In this document: one piece after another, positions 51,670-59,983 of the stretch
Position numbering within the stretch: position 1 is the first letter of the stretch
How the letters are laid out: every line of letters begins with the position of its first letter
DNA from: Nocardioides sp.
GTDB taxonomy: Bacteria > Actinomycetota > Actinomycetes > Propionibacteriales > Nocardioidaceae
Length of the DNA stretch: 63,896 bases
Assembly (NCBI GenBank): GCA_002729525.1
Contig: PBYI01000010.1
Span: forward strand, 1-63,896
Reading direction: 5' to 3'
Made by a program: the position numbers and the translations under genes
The notes under the pieces: generated by a model
What the model was told of the DNA's origin: nothing
The model's database searches: none
What the model saw: the letters and a program-made list of their open reading frames with translations, nothing else

Positions 51670-52644
51670 ATGGCCGTCGACACCCATGGCGCGCCCGTGG
51701 AGGGGCGCGACGACGGTGCTCCCTCGCGATCCGTCGGGTCGCCGGCCCTGACGGCCGTACGCCGGCTCGCCGGGCGTACGCGCTCGGCGGTGCCGTCGGG
51801 GGTGGTCGAGCGCCTCGCGTCGCTGTGGCGGCTGGTGGTCAGCACCGTGGCGGCCTGCCTGCGCTACCGGGTGACGGGCCTGGCGGCGGAGGCGGCCTTC
51901 TTCGCGGTGCTGTCGGTGCCGCCGCTCATCTTCGCCCTCGCCGGTGCCGTCGGCTACGTGTCGGCGGGCTTCTCCGACACCCGGCTCGACGACGTGCGCG
52001 GCACCGTGGTCGACCTGGCGGGCACGTTCCTCACCGACTCCGCGGTCGACCGGGTGATCATGCCGACGCTGTCGGAGGTGCTCCAGGGGGGCCGGTTCGA
52101 CGTGATCTCGGTCGGCTTCGTGCTCGCCCTGTGGTCGGGCTCGCGCGCGCTCAACGTCTTCGTCGACACCATCACGATCATGCACGGCCTCGGCGGGGTG
52201 CGCGGGATCGTGGCCACCCGGGCGTTGTCGTTCGGGCTCTACGTGCTGGCGATGGTGACCGGCGCGATCTCGATCCCGCTCGTGGTGGCGGGTCCGGACC
52301 TGGTGCGGCGCTGGCTCCCGGAGCGGCTGGAGCTGCTGATGACGCTCTACTGGCCGATCGTCGTGATCGTGTGCGTGTGCTTCCTGGCCACGCTCTACCA
52401 CGTGTCGGTGCCGGCCCGGACCCGCTGGCGGGTCAACCTGCCCGGCGCGGTGTTCTCCCTGGCGGCGTGGGTCGGCGGCTCATGGGTGCTGCGCTGGTTC
52501 CTCACCGTGACGGCGGCGGAGTCCCGGTCGATCTACGGTCCGCTCGCCGCCCCGATCGCGGTGCTGCTGTGGCTCTACGTGCTCGCCCTGGCCGTGCTCA
52601 TCGGTGCCGCGGTCAACGCCTCGTGCGCCGCGCGGGAGGCGTGA
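51670..52644 (+). CDS. YihY/BrkB-family inner membrane protein
   Basis: 324 aa with six membrane helices and the family stretches GLAAEAAFFAVLSVPPLIFA, LWSGSRALNVFVDTITIMHG and SIYGPLAAPIAVLLWLYVL. An N-terminal about 55-residue cytoplasmic segment precedes the first helix. The family is widespread; its transport function is unresolved. Leaderless start inferred from TACCGT 7 nt upstream. Confidence 0.87.
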   Translation: MAVDTHGAPVEGRDDGAPSRSVGSPALTAVRRLAGRTRSAVPSGVVERLASLWRLVVSTVAACLRYRVTGLAAEAAFFAVLSVPPLIFALAGAVGYVSAGFSDTRLDDVRGTVVDLAGTFLTDSAVDRVIMPTLSEVLQGGRFDVISVGFVLALWSGSRALNVFVDTITIMHGLGGVRGIVATRALSFGLYVLAMVTGAISIPLVVAGPDLVRRWLPERLELLMTLYWPIVVIVCVCFLATLYHVSVPARTRWRVNLPGAVFSLAAWVGGSWVLRWFLTVTAAESRSIYGPLAAPIAVLLWLYVLALAVLIGAAVNASCAAREA

Positions 52645-52680
52645 GCGGTGGCGCGACGACGGTCGGCTAGGTTCGCTGCC

Positions 52681-53772
52681 GTGCCGAGGGACGACCGCGA
52701 CCGGGGGTGGAGCGGGCCCCTCGCGGTGAAGCTCCCCGAGCATGACCGGTCGCCCTGGGCCGCGCTGGGCATCCGGCTGGGCGCCGCGCTGGCGATCCTC
52801 GTCGGCACGGTGCTGCTGGTCTACATCGACCGCGAGGGCTACACCGACGCCCGCGACGGTGCGGTCAGCCTCACCGACGCGATCTACTACACGACCGTCA
52901 CGCTGAGCACGACCGGGTACGGCGACATCGCGCCGGCGACCGACGCGGCCCGCCTGGTCAACGCGTTCGTCATCACCCCGGCCCGCATCGCGTTCCTGGT
53001 GCTGCTGATCAGCACCACCATCGAGGTGCTCGCCACCGAGACCCGCGACTCGATCCGCCACCGTCGTTGGAGGAAGCACATGGACGACCACGTCGTCGTG
53101 ATCGGCTACGGCACGAAGGGCCGCAGCGCGGTCGAGACGCTGGTGAACAACGGGCTGCCGCGCGAGCAGGTGCTCGTCGTCGACCCCAGCCCGACGGCGC
53201 TGGCCGAGGCGCACGACGACGACCTGGCCGTCGTCACCGGCGACGCGACCCGGCACGAGGTGCTGCGCCGTGCCTACGTCGACCGGGCCTCGCAGATCAT
53301 CATCACCACCGACCGCGACGACTCCAACGTGCTGGCCACGCTCACCACCCGCCAGCTCAACCCCGACGCCTACATCGTCACCGCGGTGCGCGAGCAGGAG
53401 AACGCCTCGCTGATGAAGCAGTCGGGCGCCAACTCCGTCATCACGTCCTCCGACGCGGTCGGACGCCTGCTCGGGCTGTCCTCGATGTCGCCCAAGCTCG
53501 GCGAGGTCATGGAGGACCTGCTGAGCTACGGTGAGGGTCTCGAGGTCGCCGAGCGCGAGCTGCTCGTCACCGAGGTCGGCAAGCAGCCGCAGGCGCTCCC
53601 GGACCAGGTCATCTCGGTCGTGCGCGACGAGAAGGTCTACCGCTACTTCGACCCCGTCGTCACCCGGCTCGCCCGCGGCGACCGGCTCATCGTCGTCCGT
53701 CCGGCCAAGGAGCTGCCCTGGGCGCCGCGGCCCGGCACGCACGACGAGGAGACCGCAGGCGACGACGACTGA
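52681..53772 (+). CDS. Two-helix potassium channel with RCK (TrkA-N/TrkA-C) domains
   Basis: 363 aa: two membrane helices (about 30-50 and 85-110) around the selectivity filter TTVTLSTTGYGDIAP, then an RCK-N Rossmann domain with VVVIGYGTKGRSAVE (about 138-152) and a TrkA-C-like end (YRYFDPVVTRLARGDRLIVV). It should pass K+ under ligand control. The GTG follows TAGGTT (52668-52673) by 7 nt, so it is probably leaderless. Confidence 0.9.
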   Translation: MPRDDRDRGWSGPLAVKLPEHDRSPWAALGIRLGAALAILVGTVLLVYIDREGYTDARDGAVSLTDAIYYTTVTLSTTGYGDIAPATDAARLVNAFVITPARIAFLVLLISTTIEVLATETRDSIRHRRWRKHMDDHVVVIGYGTKGRSAVETLVNNGLPREQVLVVDPSPTALAEAHDDDLAVVTGDATRHEVLRRAYVDRASQIIITTDRDDSNVLATLTTRQLNPDAYIVTAVREQENASLMKQSGANSVITSSDAVGRLLGLSSMSPKLGEVMEDLLSYGEGLEVAERELLVTEVGKQPQALPDQVISVVRDEKVYRYFDPVVTRLARGDRLIVVRPAKELPWAPRPGTHDEETAGDDD

Positions 53773-53806
53773 CCCTCGCTGACCACTCTGCGCACCCACC
53801 CCTTCC

Positions 53807-53824
53807 TTCGAACACGTGTTCGAA
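53807..53824 (+). promoter_or_regulatory. Perfect LexA (SOS) box
   Basis: TTCGAACACGTGTTCGAA is an 18-bp perfect palindrome containing TCGAAC-N4-GTTCGA (53808-53823), the full actinobacterial LexA consensus. It covers the -35 region of a promoter whose -10 is CAGGAT (53834-53839). Confidence 0.9.
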
Positions 53825-53846
53825 CAGGCGTGGCAGGATGTGCCCC

Positions 53847-54173
53847 GTGGCGGGCGGCTGGGGACGACAGGGGAGCGGGGTGCCGCTCGCCGAGCGGGTG
53901 CGTCCGGGTGAGCCCGCCGCCTCGGGTGCGTCGGCCGGGGGTCCGGGTCCGCCGCTGGACTCCCCGGCGCGCCACTGCTGGGTCTCCGACGCCGTCGACG
54001 CGCTCGCCGGGCGCGAGTCCGACGCGCCGGTCCGCCGGCCGGGGCTGCTGCTGGAGTGGCGGCGTACGCGCGACGGGTGGGAGGGCCGGGTCGTGTACGC
54101 CGCCCGGGTGCGCGACCACGGCTGGGCGTCGGTCGAGGAGTGGGTCCCGGCGGCGCTGCTCACCGCGCTCTGA
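53847..54173 (+). CDS. Small LexA-controlled protein of unknown function
   Basis: A 108-aa protein starting at the GTG 7 nt after the CAGGAT hexamer (leaderless); the in-frame ATG at 53838 overlaps that hexamer and is less likely. A low-complexity Gly/Pro/Ser-rich N-terminus is followed by SPARHCWVSDAVD and a conserved-looking C-terminus LLLEWRRTRDGWEGRVVYAA with GWASVEEWVPAALL. It has no membrane segment. The C-terminal pattern recalls short proteins encoded beside imuB/dnaE2 translesion cassettes in actinobacteria, but this is from memory. No repair gene is adjacent here. Confidence 0.7.
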   Translation: MAGGWGRQGSGVPLAERVRPGEPAASGASAGGPGPPLDSPARHCWVSDAVDALAGRESDAPVRRPGLLLEWRRTRDGWEGRVVYAARVRDHGWASVEEWVPAALLTAL

Positions 54174-54175
54174 GA

Positions 54176-54215
54176 ATCGAGCTCCGAGGATCGAGCTCCG
54201 AGGATCGAGCTGCGG
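54176..54215. repeat. 14-bp tandem repeat, two full copies and one partial
   Basis: ATCGAGCTCCGAGG at 54176-54189 and 54190-54203, then a diverged partial copy to 54215, directly after the SOS gene. The gap 54174-54504 (331 bp) otherwise shows no convincing gene or RNA. Confidence 0.85.
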
Positions 54216-54504
54216 ACATGAGTCGAGCCGCCGGAGTCTCGGGTCTCCAGCGGCTCGACGTGACCACGGTAGGGGGTCGTCGCCCGGGCCCGCAGGAGAA
54301 CGCGGAGATCCGATCGAGTGGTTGGCGCCACGCGGTCGGGCGGGCGCTCCTGGGCCCGGTCGGGTCATGCCGGGCGGGCTCGGGGCCCGGACGGGTGGTG
54401 CTCGGTAGTCCCAGGTCCCGGTCCGCGGGGCCGATGTCCCTGATGTGTCCCGAGGTCCGCGCAAATCCGCCGTCGGGCGCGGGTGGTGGTGCCACCGTCG
54501 TCCC

Positions 54505-54690
54505 ATGAGCGACATCTCGGGAGACCTGGTGGCCGACCTCGGTCGCTGCCGTGAGGGGGTCGGGCTGCCAACGGCGGTGCCCGACCCGGCGTCGGAGGAG
54601 CAGCACGACCTCCTGCGCGACCTGCGCGGCGCACTCATCGTTTCCCGAGCGCAGCGATGCCGACCGGACAACATGCCCCTGTGGGTGTGA
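54505..54690 (+). CDS. Hypothetical small protein
   Basis: A 61-aa ORF (MSDISGDLVADLGRCREGVG to NMPLWV) with ATG and no clear ribosome site. Acidic, helical middle (SEEQHDLLRDLRGALIVSRA). No recognised family. Codon bias is weaker than in neighbouring genes; it could be spurious. Confidence 0.35.
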   Translation: MSDISGDLVADLGRCREGVGLPTAVPDPASEEQHDLLRDLRGALIVSRAQRCRPDNMPLWV

Positions 54691-54909
54691 CTCATCCCAT
54701 AGGTCCGTCCGGCCCCCGGCGTCGCCCCGCTCCCGTGTCACCTGGCAGGCTGAGGACATCGAGGTCCCGGACTGCCGTCGGAGCCGACTCGTCCGTGACC
54801 TCGACGTTGGGCCTCCGCACCACGGCAACGGTGCGGTCGTCGACTCGGGTCGCTGGTCGAGCGCAGTACTCCGTCCCCCCACGACGCACCCACGAGTCCG
54901 GAGCACCCG

Positions 54910-55140
54910 ATGACCTCTCCTGCCTATCTCCCGTGCCTCCACGTCGAGCTGCCGCTCGACGCCGCCTACTCCGCCCTCCTGCGGCTCAACCGCGAGGGCG
55001 TCCAGACCCGCCTGGCGCCTGGCTCCGGTCCGACTCGCGTGCTCACCGTGTGCGGGGACGTCGACGAGGCGTGGCTGCTCGACCGGCTGCGCCGCCTGTC
55101 CGGTGCTGCGGCCGTCGTGCGGACCCGCCCGCACCACTGA
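54910..55140 (+). CDS. Hypothetical small protein, first of a tandem set
   Basis: 76 aa: YLPCLHVELPLDAAYSALL, then RVLTVCGDVDEAWLLDRLRR and LSGAAAVV. It looks like a small alpha/beta domain with a beta strand (RVLTV), an acidic turn and a helix. The C-terminal half has the same layout as the next two ORFs. No known family. The 219-bp gap before it (54691-54909) holds nothing supportable. Confidence 0.5.
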   Translation: MTSPAYLPCLHVELPLDAAYSALLRLNREGVQTRLAPGSGPTRVLTVCGDVDEAWLLDRLRRLSGAAAVVRTRPHH

Positions 55141-55284
55141 CCTGCCGCAGGCGCCGAGTGATCTGCGCCGCACGACCGGCGGCCGGCCCCGGGCGGGTGG
55201 GGGTCGGATCGGGCGTGGGGTATTGCTCTCGCGAGCCTGACCTGCACAGACTGACCCTGCCGTCGGTCAGCGAGGCTCGTCGGC

Positions 55285-55572
55285 GTGAGTCGCCGCGTGG
55301 GGACGGTGGCCGCCGACCGGAAGGCCGTCAGGGTGCAGCGATCGAGTCAGCCGCGCGGACGGACGTTCGTCGCACCGCTTCCCGAGGCTCGTCGCGTGGT
55401 CGACGCTCTCCGCGGTGCCGATATCGGAGCGCGACTGCTGGCCGGTGCCGGCAGCGAGCGCCTGGTCCTCGTCGCACCCGACGCGGCGTGCGAGACGGTG
55501 CGCTCGCTGGTCTCCTCCGTCGCTCCCCATGCTCGGGAGCTCGACCCGGTCGACGAACCCGTCGTCGACTGA
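55285..55572 (+). CDS. Hypothetical small protein, second of a tandem set
   Basis: 95 aa from GTG: a basic N-terminus (RKAVRVQRSSQPRGRTFVA), then LPEARRVVDALRGADIGARL and ERLVLVAPDAACETVRSLVS with SVAPHAREL at the end. The C-terminal (R-L-x-L-V-A-P...VRSLxSxVAPxAR) pattern recurs in the next ORF (RFTAPAVDLDRVRAVLSDVAP). Function unknown. Confidence 0.5.
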   Translation: MSRRVGTVAADRKAVRVQRSSQPRGRTFVAPLPEARRVVDALRGADIGARLLAGAGSERLVLVAPDAACETVRSLVSSVAPHARELDPVDEPVVD

Positions 55573-55652
55573 GGCGTTCTCGGCGGCCACCCCTCGGTGG
55601 ACGTTCTTCGGGGTGTCCCCGCACGTGTCGGGCGGCTGGTTTCGTCGTCCCC

Positions 55653-55943
55653 ATGGAGGGAACGACCCCCGACGTGACGCAGTCGCCGCCTGAAGCGCGC
55701 TTCCCCCGTATTCCGGTCGACCAGGTGGCTGACCAGCTGGTCGCCCCGCTCGTCACCATGGTCGCGCCGGCCGCCGAGTTCCACGCGGCCTCGCTCGTGC
55801 TCGAGGTCGGCGGCACCCACCTGATGGACCTTCCCGGAGGTGCTGAGCCCGGATGGATCCGGTTCACTGCCCCGGCGGTCGACCTGGACCGGGTCCGGGC
55901 CGTGCTCTCCGACGTCGCCCCGCGGGCACGCCACGCCGACTGA
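55653..55943 (+). CDS. Hypothetical small protein, third of a tandem set
   Basis: 96 aa from ATG: VDQVADQLVAPLVTMVAPAA, then SLVLEVGGTHLMDLPGG and IRFTAPAVDLDRVRAVLSDV ending APRARHAD. The ending is clearly related to that of 55285-55572. No signal peptide or membrane helix. The 240 bp that follow, up to the BMP gene, hold a locally AT-richer stretch (56051-56085) that may contain the promoter of the nucleoside operon. Confidence 0.5.
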   Translation: MEGTTPDVTQSPPEARFPRIPVDQVADQLVAPLVTMVAPAAEFHAASLVLEVGGTHLMDLPGGAEPGWIRFTAPAVDLDRVRAVLSDVAPRARHAD

Positions 55944-56183
55944 CCGGCGGCGCGCCGTCACCGGCTGTGACCTGCAAGGACGCGTCCGCGAGCGACGGCG
56001 GACCGACAGCGACAGCACCCCGATCTGTCCCTCTGTCCCGACCGCCGTCTCCATGCCGTAAAGCCTTCGTTTCCCTTTGCCGAGACGCCTTGTGAGGCCC
56101 TCGGGCGGTCCAGAGACTCCTGCCACCACCCCACCGCGGCAGGCGCTCTCGGACGTCCGGCTGCCCAACCCACGGGACGATGC

Positions 56184-57239
56184 ATGAAGAGGACCATCCG
56201 TTCGTTCGCGGTCGCCGTCGCGGCAGCCCTGACGCTCTCCGCCTGCGGAGGCAGCGACACCTCCACCGACTCCGCCGACGGGGCCTCCGACGAGCCGTCC
56301 AGCGACGGTGGCACCGTCGCGGTCGCCTACGACCTCGGAGGTCGTGGCGACGGCGGCTTCAACGACCTCGCGTACGCGGGAGCCGCCGCGGCGGCCGAGG
56401 CGCAGGGCGCCGAGGTCACCGAGGCCACCGCCCAGGAGACCGACACCGACCAGGACCGCGCCGCACGGCTGGAGCTGATGGCCGAGAGCGGCGCCAACCC
56501 CGTCGTCACGGTCGGCTACCTCTACGCGACGGCACTCACCGAGGTGGCCCCGAAGTACCCCGACACCTGGTTCGCGATCGTCGACGACGCCACCGTCGAC
56601 CAGCCGAACGTCGTCGGCCTGACCTTCGCCGCCAACGAGGGCTCCTTCCTCGTCGGGGCCGTGGCCGCCCTGGAGAGCGAGACCGGCTCGGTCGGCTTCA
56701 TCGGCGGTGTCGACACCGAGCTCATCAACGAGTTCGAGGCCGGCTTCGTCGCTGGTGTCGAGGCCGCGGACGACTCGGTCGAGGTCAGCTCGTCGTACCT
56801 CACCCAGCCGCCGGACTTCGCGGGCTTCAACGACCCCACCCGCGGCCTGGAGTCGGCCAACGGCCTGTACGACGCCAGCGCCGACATCGTCTTCGCCGCG
56901 GCCGGTGGCTCCAACGCCGGCGTGTTCGACGCCGCCGAGTCGGCCGGCACGAAGGTCATCGGCGTCGACAGCGACCAGTACGAGACGACCGAGGCTCCGC
57001 TCAACGAGGTCATCATCAGCTCGATGCTCAAGCGCGTCGACGTGGGCGTGCAGACCTTCATCGAGTCGGTGGCCGACGGCTCCGTGGAGGCGGGCGAGCG
57101 TCGCTTCGACCTGTCCACCGAGGGCGTCGGCTACTCCACCTCGGGCGACATGCTGTCCGAGGAGACCATCAGCGCGGTCGACGCGCTCGCGGAGCAGGTC
57201 ATCTCCGGCGAGATCACGGTCCCGACGACCGTCGGCTGA
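56184..57239 (+). CDS. BMP-family nucleoside-binding lipoprotein
   Basis: A 351-aa substrate-binding lipoprotein: signal peptide with lipobox LSAC and lipid-anchored Cys21, then VAVAYDLGGRGDGGFNDLAY, the BMP/PnrA N-terminal signature, and FVAGVEAAD and AAAGGSNAGVFDAAE. Family members bind purine nucleosides. It is the receptor for the following ATPase and two permeases. Start ATG at 56184; a GGGACG is the nearest ribosome-like site. Confidence 0.92.
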   Translation: MKRTIRSFAVAVAAALTLSACGGSDTSTDSADGASDEPSSDGGTVAVAYDLGGRGDGGFNDLAYAGAAAAAEAQGAEVTEATAQETDTDQDRAARLELMAESGANPVVTVGYLYATALTEVAPKYPDTWFAIVDDATVDQPNVVGLTFAANEGSFLVGAVAALESETGSVGFIGGVDTELINEFEAGFVAGVEAADDSVEVSSSYLTQPPDFAGFNDPTRGLESANGLYDASADIVFAAAGGSNAGVFDAAESAGTKVIGVDSDQYETTEAPLNEVIISSMLKRVDVGVQTFIESVADGSVEAGERRFDLSTEGVGYSTSGDMLSEETISAVDALAEQVISGEITVPTTVG

Positions 57240-57242
57240 GCC

Positions 57243-58790
57243 TTGACCGAGCAGACGACCCCGTCGGGCTCCACGGCCACCGCCGTGGAGCTCGACGGGA
57301 TCACCAAGACCTACCCCGGCGTCGTCGCGAACGACGCCGTGACGCTGCGGGTCGCTCCCGGCACCGTGCACGCCGTCGTCGGCGAGAACGGCGCCGGCAA
57401 GTCGACCCTCATGAAGATCCTCTACGGCACCACCCGCCCCGACCACGGCACGATCCGGGTCGACGGCCGTCCGGTGTCGTTCTCCTCGCCGGCCGACGCC
57501 ATCGGCGCCGGGATCGGCATGGTCTTTCAGCACTTCAAGCTGGCCGAGAACCTCACGGTCCTCGACAACGTCATCCTCGGCGCCGAGCCGATGCGTCGAT
57601 CGCGGTTCGGTGCGATCGACCGGGAGGCCGCCGCCGAGCGCATCCGCGATCTCTCCGAGCGCTACGGCCTCGACGTCGACCCGGACGCGCTGGTGGCCGA
57701 CCTGGGTGTCGGCCGCCGCCAGCGCGTCGAGCTGGTCAAGGTGCTCTACCGCGGCGCCCGGATCCTCATCCTCGACGAGCCGACGGCGCTGCTCACCGTG
57801 CAGGAGTCCGCCGACCTGCTCGGCCGGATCCGCGGCCTCTGCGCCGACGGCCTGACCGTCGTCTTCATCTCCCACCACCTCGACGAGGTCGTCGGCATCT
57901 CCGACGCGATCACCGTGATGCGGCGGGGTCGGGTCGTGGCCGACGTGCGCCCGGGCGAGACCGACACCCACGAGCTCGCCGTGCTCATGGTCGGCGCCGA
58001 ACCGGCCGCGCTGCCGCTGCGCGCCCGCGGGGCCGTGCGGCCACCGCTGCTCGCGCTCGACCGCGTCAGCACCGGTCGTAGCCCCGGCGGCGGGCGCCTC
58101 GACCAGCTCGGCCTCGAGGTCGGGCGCGGCGAGATCGTCGGCGTCGCCGGCGTCGAGGGCAATGGGCAGGACGAGCTCGTCGACGCCCTGCTCGGCGTCC
58201 TCCCGCTCACCTCGGGCTCCGTGGTGCTCGACGGCGAGGACCTCGCCGGACGCTCCACCGCCGACCGGCGCGTCGGCGGCATCGGCTGCATCCCGCAGGA
58301 CCGCCAGCGCGAGGGCGTGCTCCTCGACGAGCCGCTGTGGCGCTCCCAGCTCCTCGGCCACCTGCACGACCCGCGCCTGACGCGGGGTCGCTGGATCAAG
58401 GTCGGCGCCGTACGCCGGGCCGCCGAGACGGTCGTGGCCACCTCCGACGTACGCGTGCCCTCCATCGACCTCCCGGCCTCGGCACTGTCCGGCGGCAACC
58501 AGCAGAAGTTCATCGTCGGCCGCGAGCTCGACGCCGAGCCCGACCTGCTCGTCGCCGCCCAGCCGACCCGCGGCGTCGACGTCGGCGCCCAGCGCGCGAT
58601 CTGGACCCGCCTCATCGGGGCCGCCGAGCGCGGCACCGGGGTGCTGCTCATCAGCGCCGACCTCGAGGAGCTGCTGACCCTGTCGGACCGGATCGTGGTG
58701 ATGGTGCGCGGCACGGTCGTGGCCGTCCACGAGGCCGAGACCGTCACGGTCGCGGAGATCGGTCGTTCGATGACCCAGGCCGTGGCATGA
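57243..58790 (+). CDS. Nucleoside ABC importer ATP-binding protein (double ATPase)
   Basis: 515 aa with two ATPase halves. The first has Walker A GENGAGKST, Walker B ILILDEPTALLTVQE and H-loop in FISHHLDEVV. The second has a degenerate Walker A (GVEGNGQDEL) and the signature LSGGNQQKFIVGREL. This asymmetric pattern is typical of BMP-type nucleoside and sugar importers. TTG start 3 bp after the lipoprotein stop. Confidence 0.9.
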   Translation: MTEQTTPSGSTATAVELDGITKTYPGVVANDAVTLRVAPGTVHAVVGENGAGKSTLMKILYGTTRPDHGTIRVDGRPVSFSSPADAIGAGIGMVFQHFKLAENLTVLDNVILGAEPMRRSRFGAIDREAAAERIRDLSERYGLDVDPDALVADLGVGRRQRVELVKVLYRGARILILDEPTALLTVQESADLLGRIRGLCADGLTVVFISHHLDEVVGISDAITVMRRGRVVADVRPGETDTHELAVLMVGAEPAALPLRARGAVRPPLLALDRVSTGRSPGGGRLDQLGLEVGRGEIVGVAGVEGNGQDELVDALLGVLPLTSGSVVLDGEDLAGRSTADRRVGGIGCIPQDRQREGVLLDEPLWRSQLLGHLHDPRLTRGRWIKVGAVRRAAETVVATSDVRVPSIDLPASALSGGNQQKFIVGRELDAEPDLLVAAQPTRGVDVGAQRAIWTRLIGAAERGTGVLLISADLEELLTLSDRIVVMVRGTVVAVHEAETVTVAEIGRSMTQAVA

Positions 58791-59983
58791 GCGCCGGCAC
58801 GCTGTCGGGGCGTCTCGACGCCCTCGTGCGCCGGGTCGTCTCGCCGCCCCGGCTGACGTCGCTGGCGCTGCACCTGCTGGCCGTCGGCATCGCGCTGGTG
58901 TTCGCCGTCATCGTGCTGGCCGGGATCCTGGCGGCGTACGGGACGGCGCCGAGCGCGGTCATCGAGGTCGTCGGCGAGTACGCCCTGACCCCGGCCGGCT
59001 GGGTCGCGATGGTCAACAAGGGGACGACGTACTACCTCGCCGGGCTGGCCGCGGCGATCGGGTTCCGGATGTACCTGTTCAACATCGGCATCGACGGGCA
59101 GTACCGACTCGGCGTCTTCGCCGCCGCGGTCGTGGGCGCGGCCGTCGGGCTGCCGATGGTGCTCCAGATCCCGCTGCTGGTGCTCACCGCCTGCGTCGTC
59201 GCCGGTGCGTGGGCGGCGATCGCGGCCCACCTCAAGGCGTCGCGAGGCGTCTCGGAGGTGATCAGCACGATCATGCTGAACGCCGTCGCCACCGGCGTGA
59301 TCGCGTTCCTCATCGCCCCCGAGCGGTTCGGCGCCGCCGAGGAGGGCAGCAACAACACCCAGACCGCGCTGATGAACGAGTCGGGCTGGATGCCCGCCAT
59401 CCACGTGCCGGGACTGGGGGAGGTCTACGGGTTCACCGTCGTGGCCGTGCTCGTCGGTGTGCTGTTCTGGGTCGTCACCGAGCGCACCCGCTTCGGCTTC
59501 GAGCAGCGCGCCTCGGGCGCCGCACCCCGGGCCGCGCTCCTCGGTGGCACCGACCCGCGCCGGATGGTCGTGCTGACGATGGTCGCCTCCGGCGTCGTCG
59601 CCGGACTGGTCGGTCTGCCGGAGCTGCTCGGTGCCACCTCGCACCGCTACGGGATCAGCTTCCCCGCGGGCCTGGCCTGGGTCGGGCTGTCGATCGCGAT
59701 CGTGGGTCGCAACCACCCGGTCGGCGTGGCGCTCGGCGCGCTGCTGTGGGTGTTCCTCGAGCGCTGCGCGCTGCCCCTGGACCTCATCGGCATCCCGACC
59801 GAGGTCGTCGCGGTGGTGCAGGCGACCGTCGTGCTCGCCGTGGTCACGTCGTACGAGCTGGTGCACGGGATGTCCGAGCGCAGCGCCCGTCGGCGGGCGG
59901 CCGCCTTCGCCCGTGGACGCGCCGACACGACCGAGGCGCCCGCCGAGACCGCTGCCGAGAGCCCCGCCGAGGAGCACGCATGA
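58787..59983 (+). CDS. Nucleoside ABC importer permease 1
   Basis: A 398-aa BPD_transp_2 permease with about nine membrane helices; LFNIGIDGQYRLG and RGVSEVISTIMLNAVATGVI are subunit signatures. The C-terminal about 35 residues are a charged cytoplasmic tail. ATGA overlap with the ATPase gene. Confidence 0.88.
   Translation: MSAGTLSGRLDALVRRVVSPPRLTSLALHLLAVGIALVFAVIVLAGILAAYGTAPSAVIEVVGEYALTPAGWVAMVNKGTTYYLAGLAAAIGFRMYLFNIGIDGQYRLGVFAAAVVGAAVGLPMVLQIPLLVLTACVVAGAWAAIAAHLKASRGVSEVISTIMLNAVATGVIAFLIAPERFGAAEEGSNNTQTALMNESGWMPAIHVPGLGEVYGFTVVAVLVGVLFWVVTERTRFGFEQRASGAAPRAALLGGTDPRRMVVLTMVASGVVAGLVGLPELLGATSHRYGISFPAGLAWVGLSIAIVGRNHPVGVALGALLWVFLERCALPLDLIGIPTEVVAVVQATVVLAVVTSYELVHGMSERSARRRAAAFARGRADTTEAPAETAAESPAEEHA

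Noticed and set aside
55347..58730. Long minus-strand frame opposite the nucleoside importer
   Set aside because: Shadow of the importer genes; low-complexity translation without domains.
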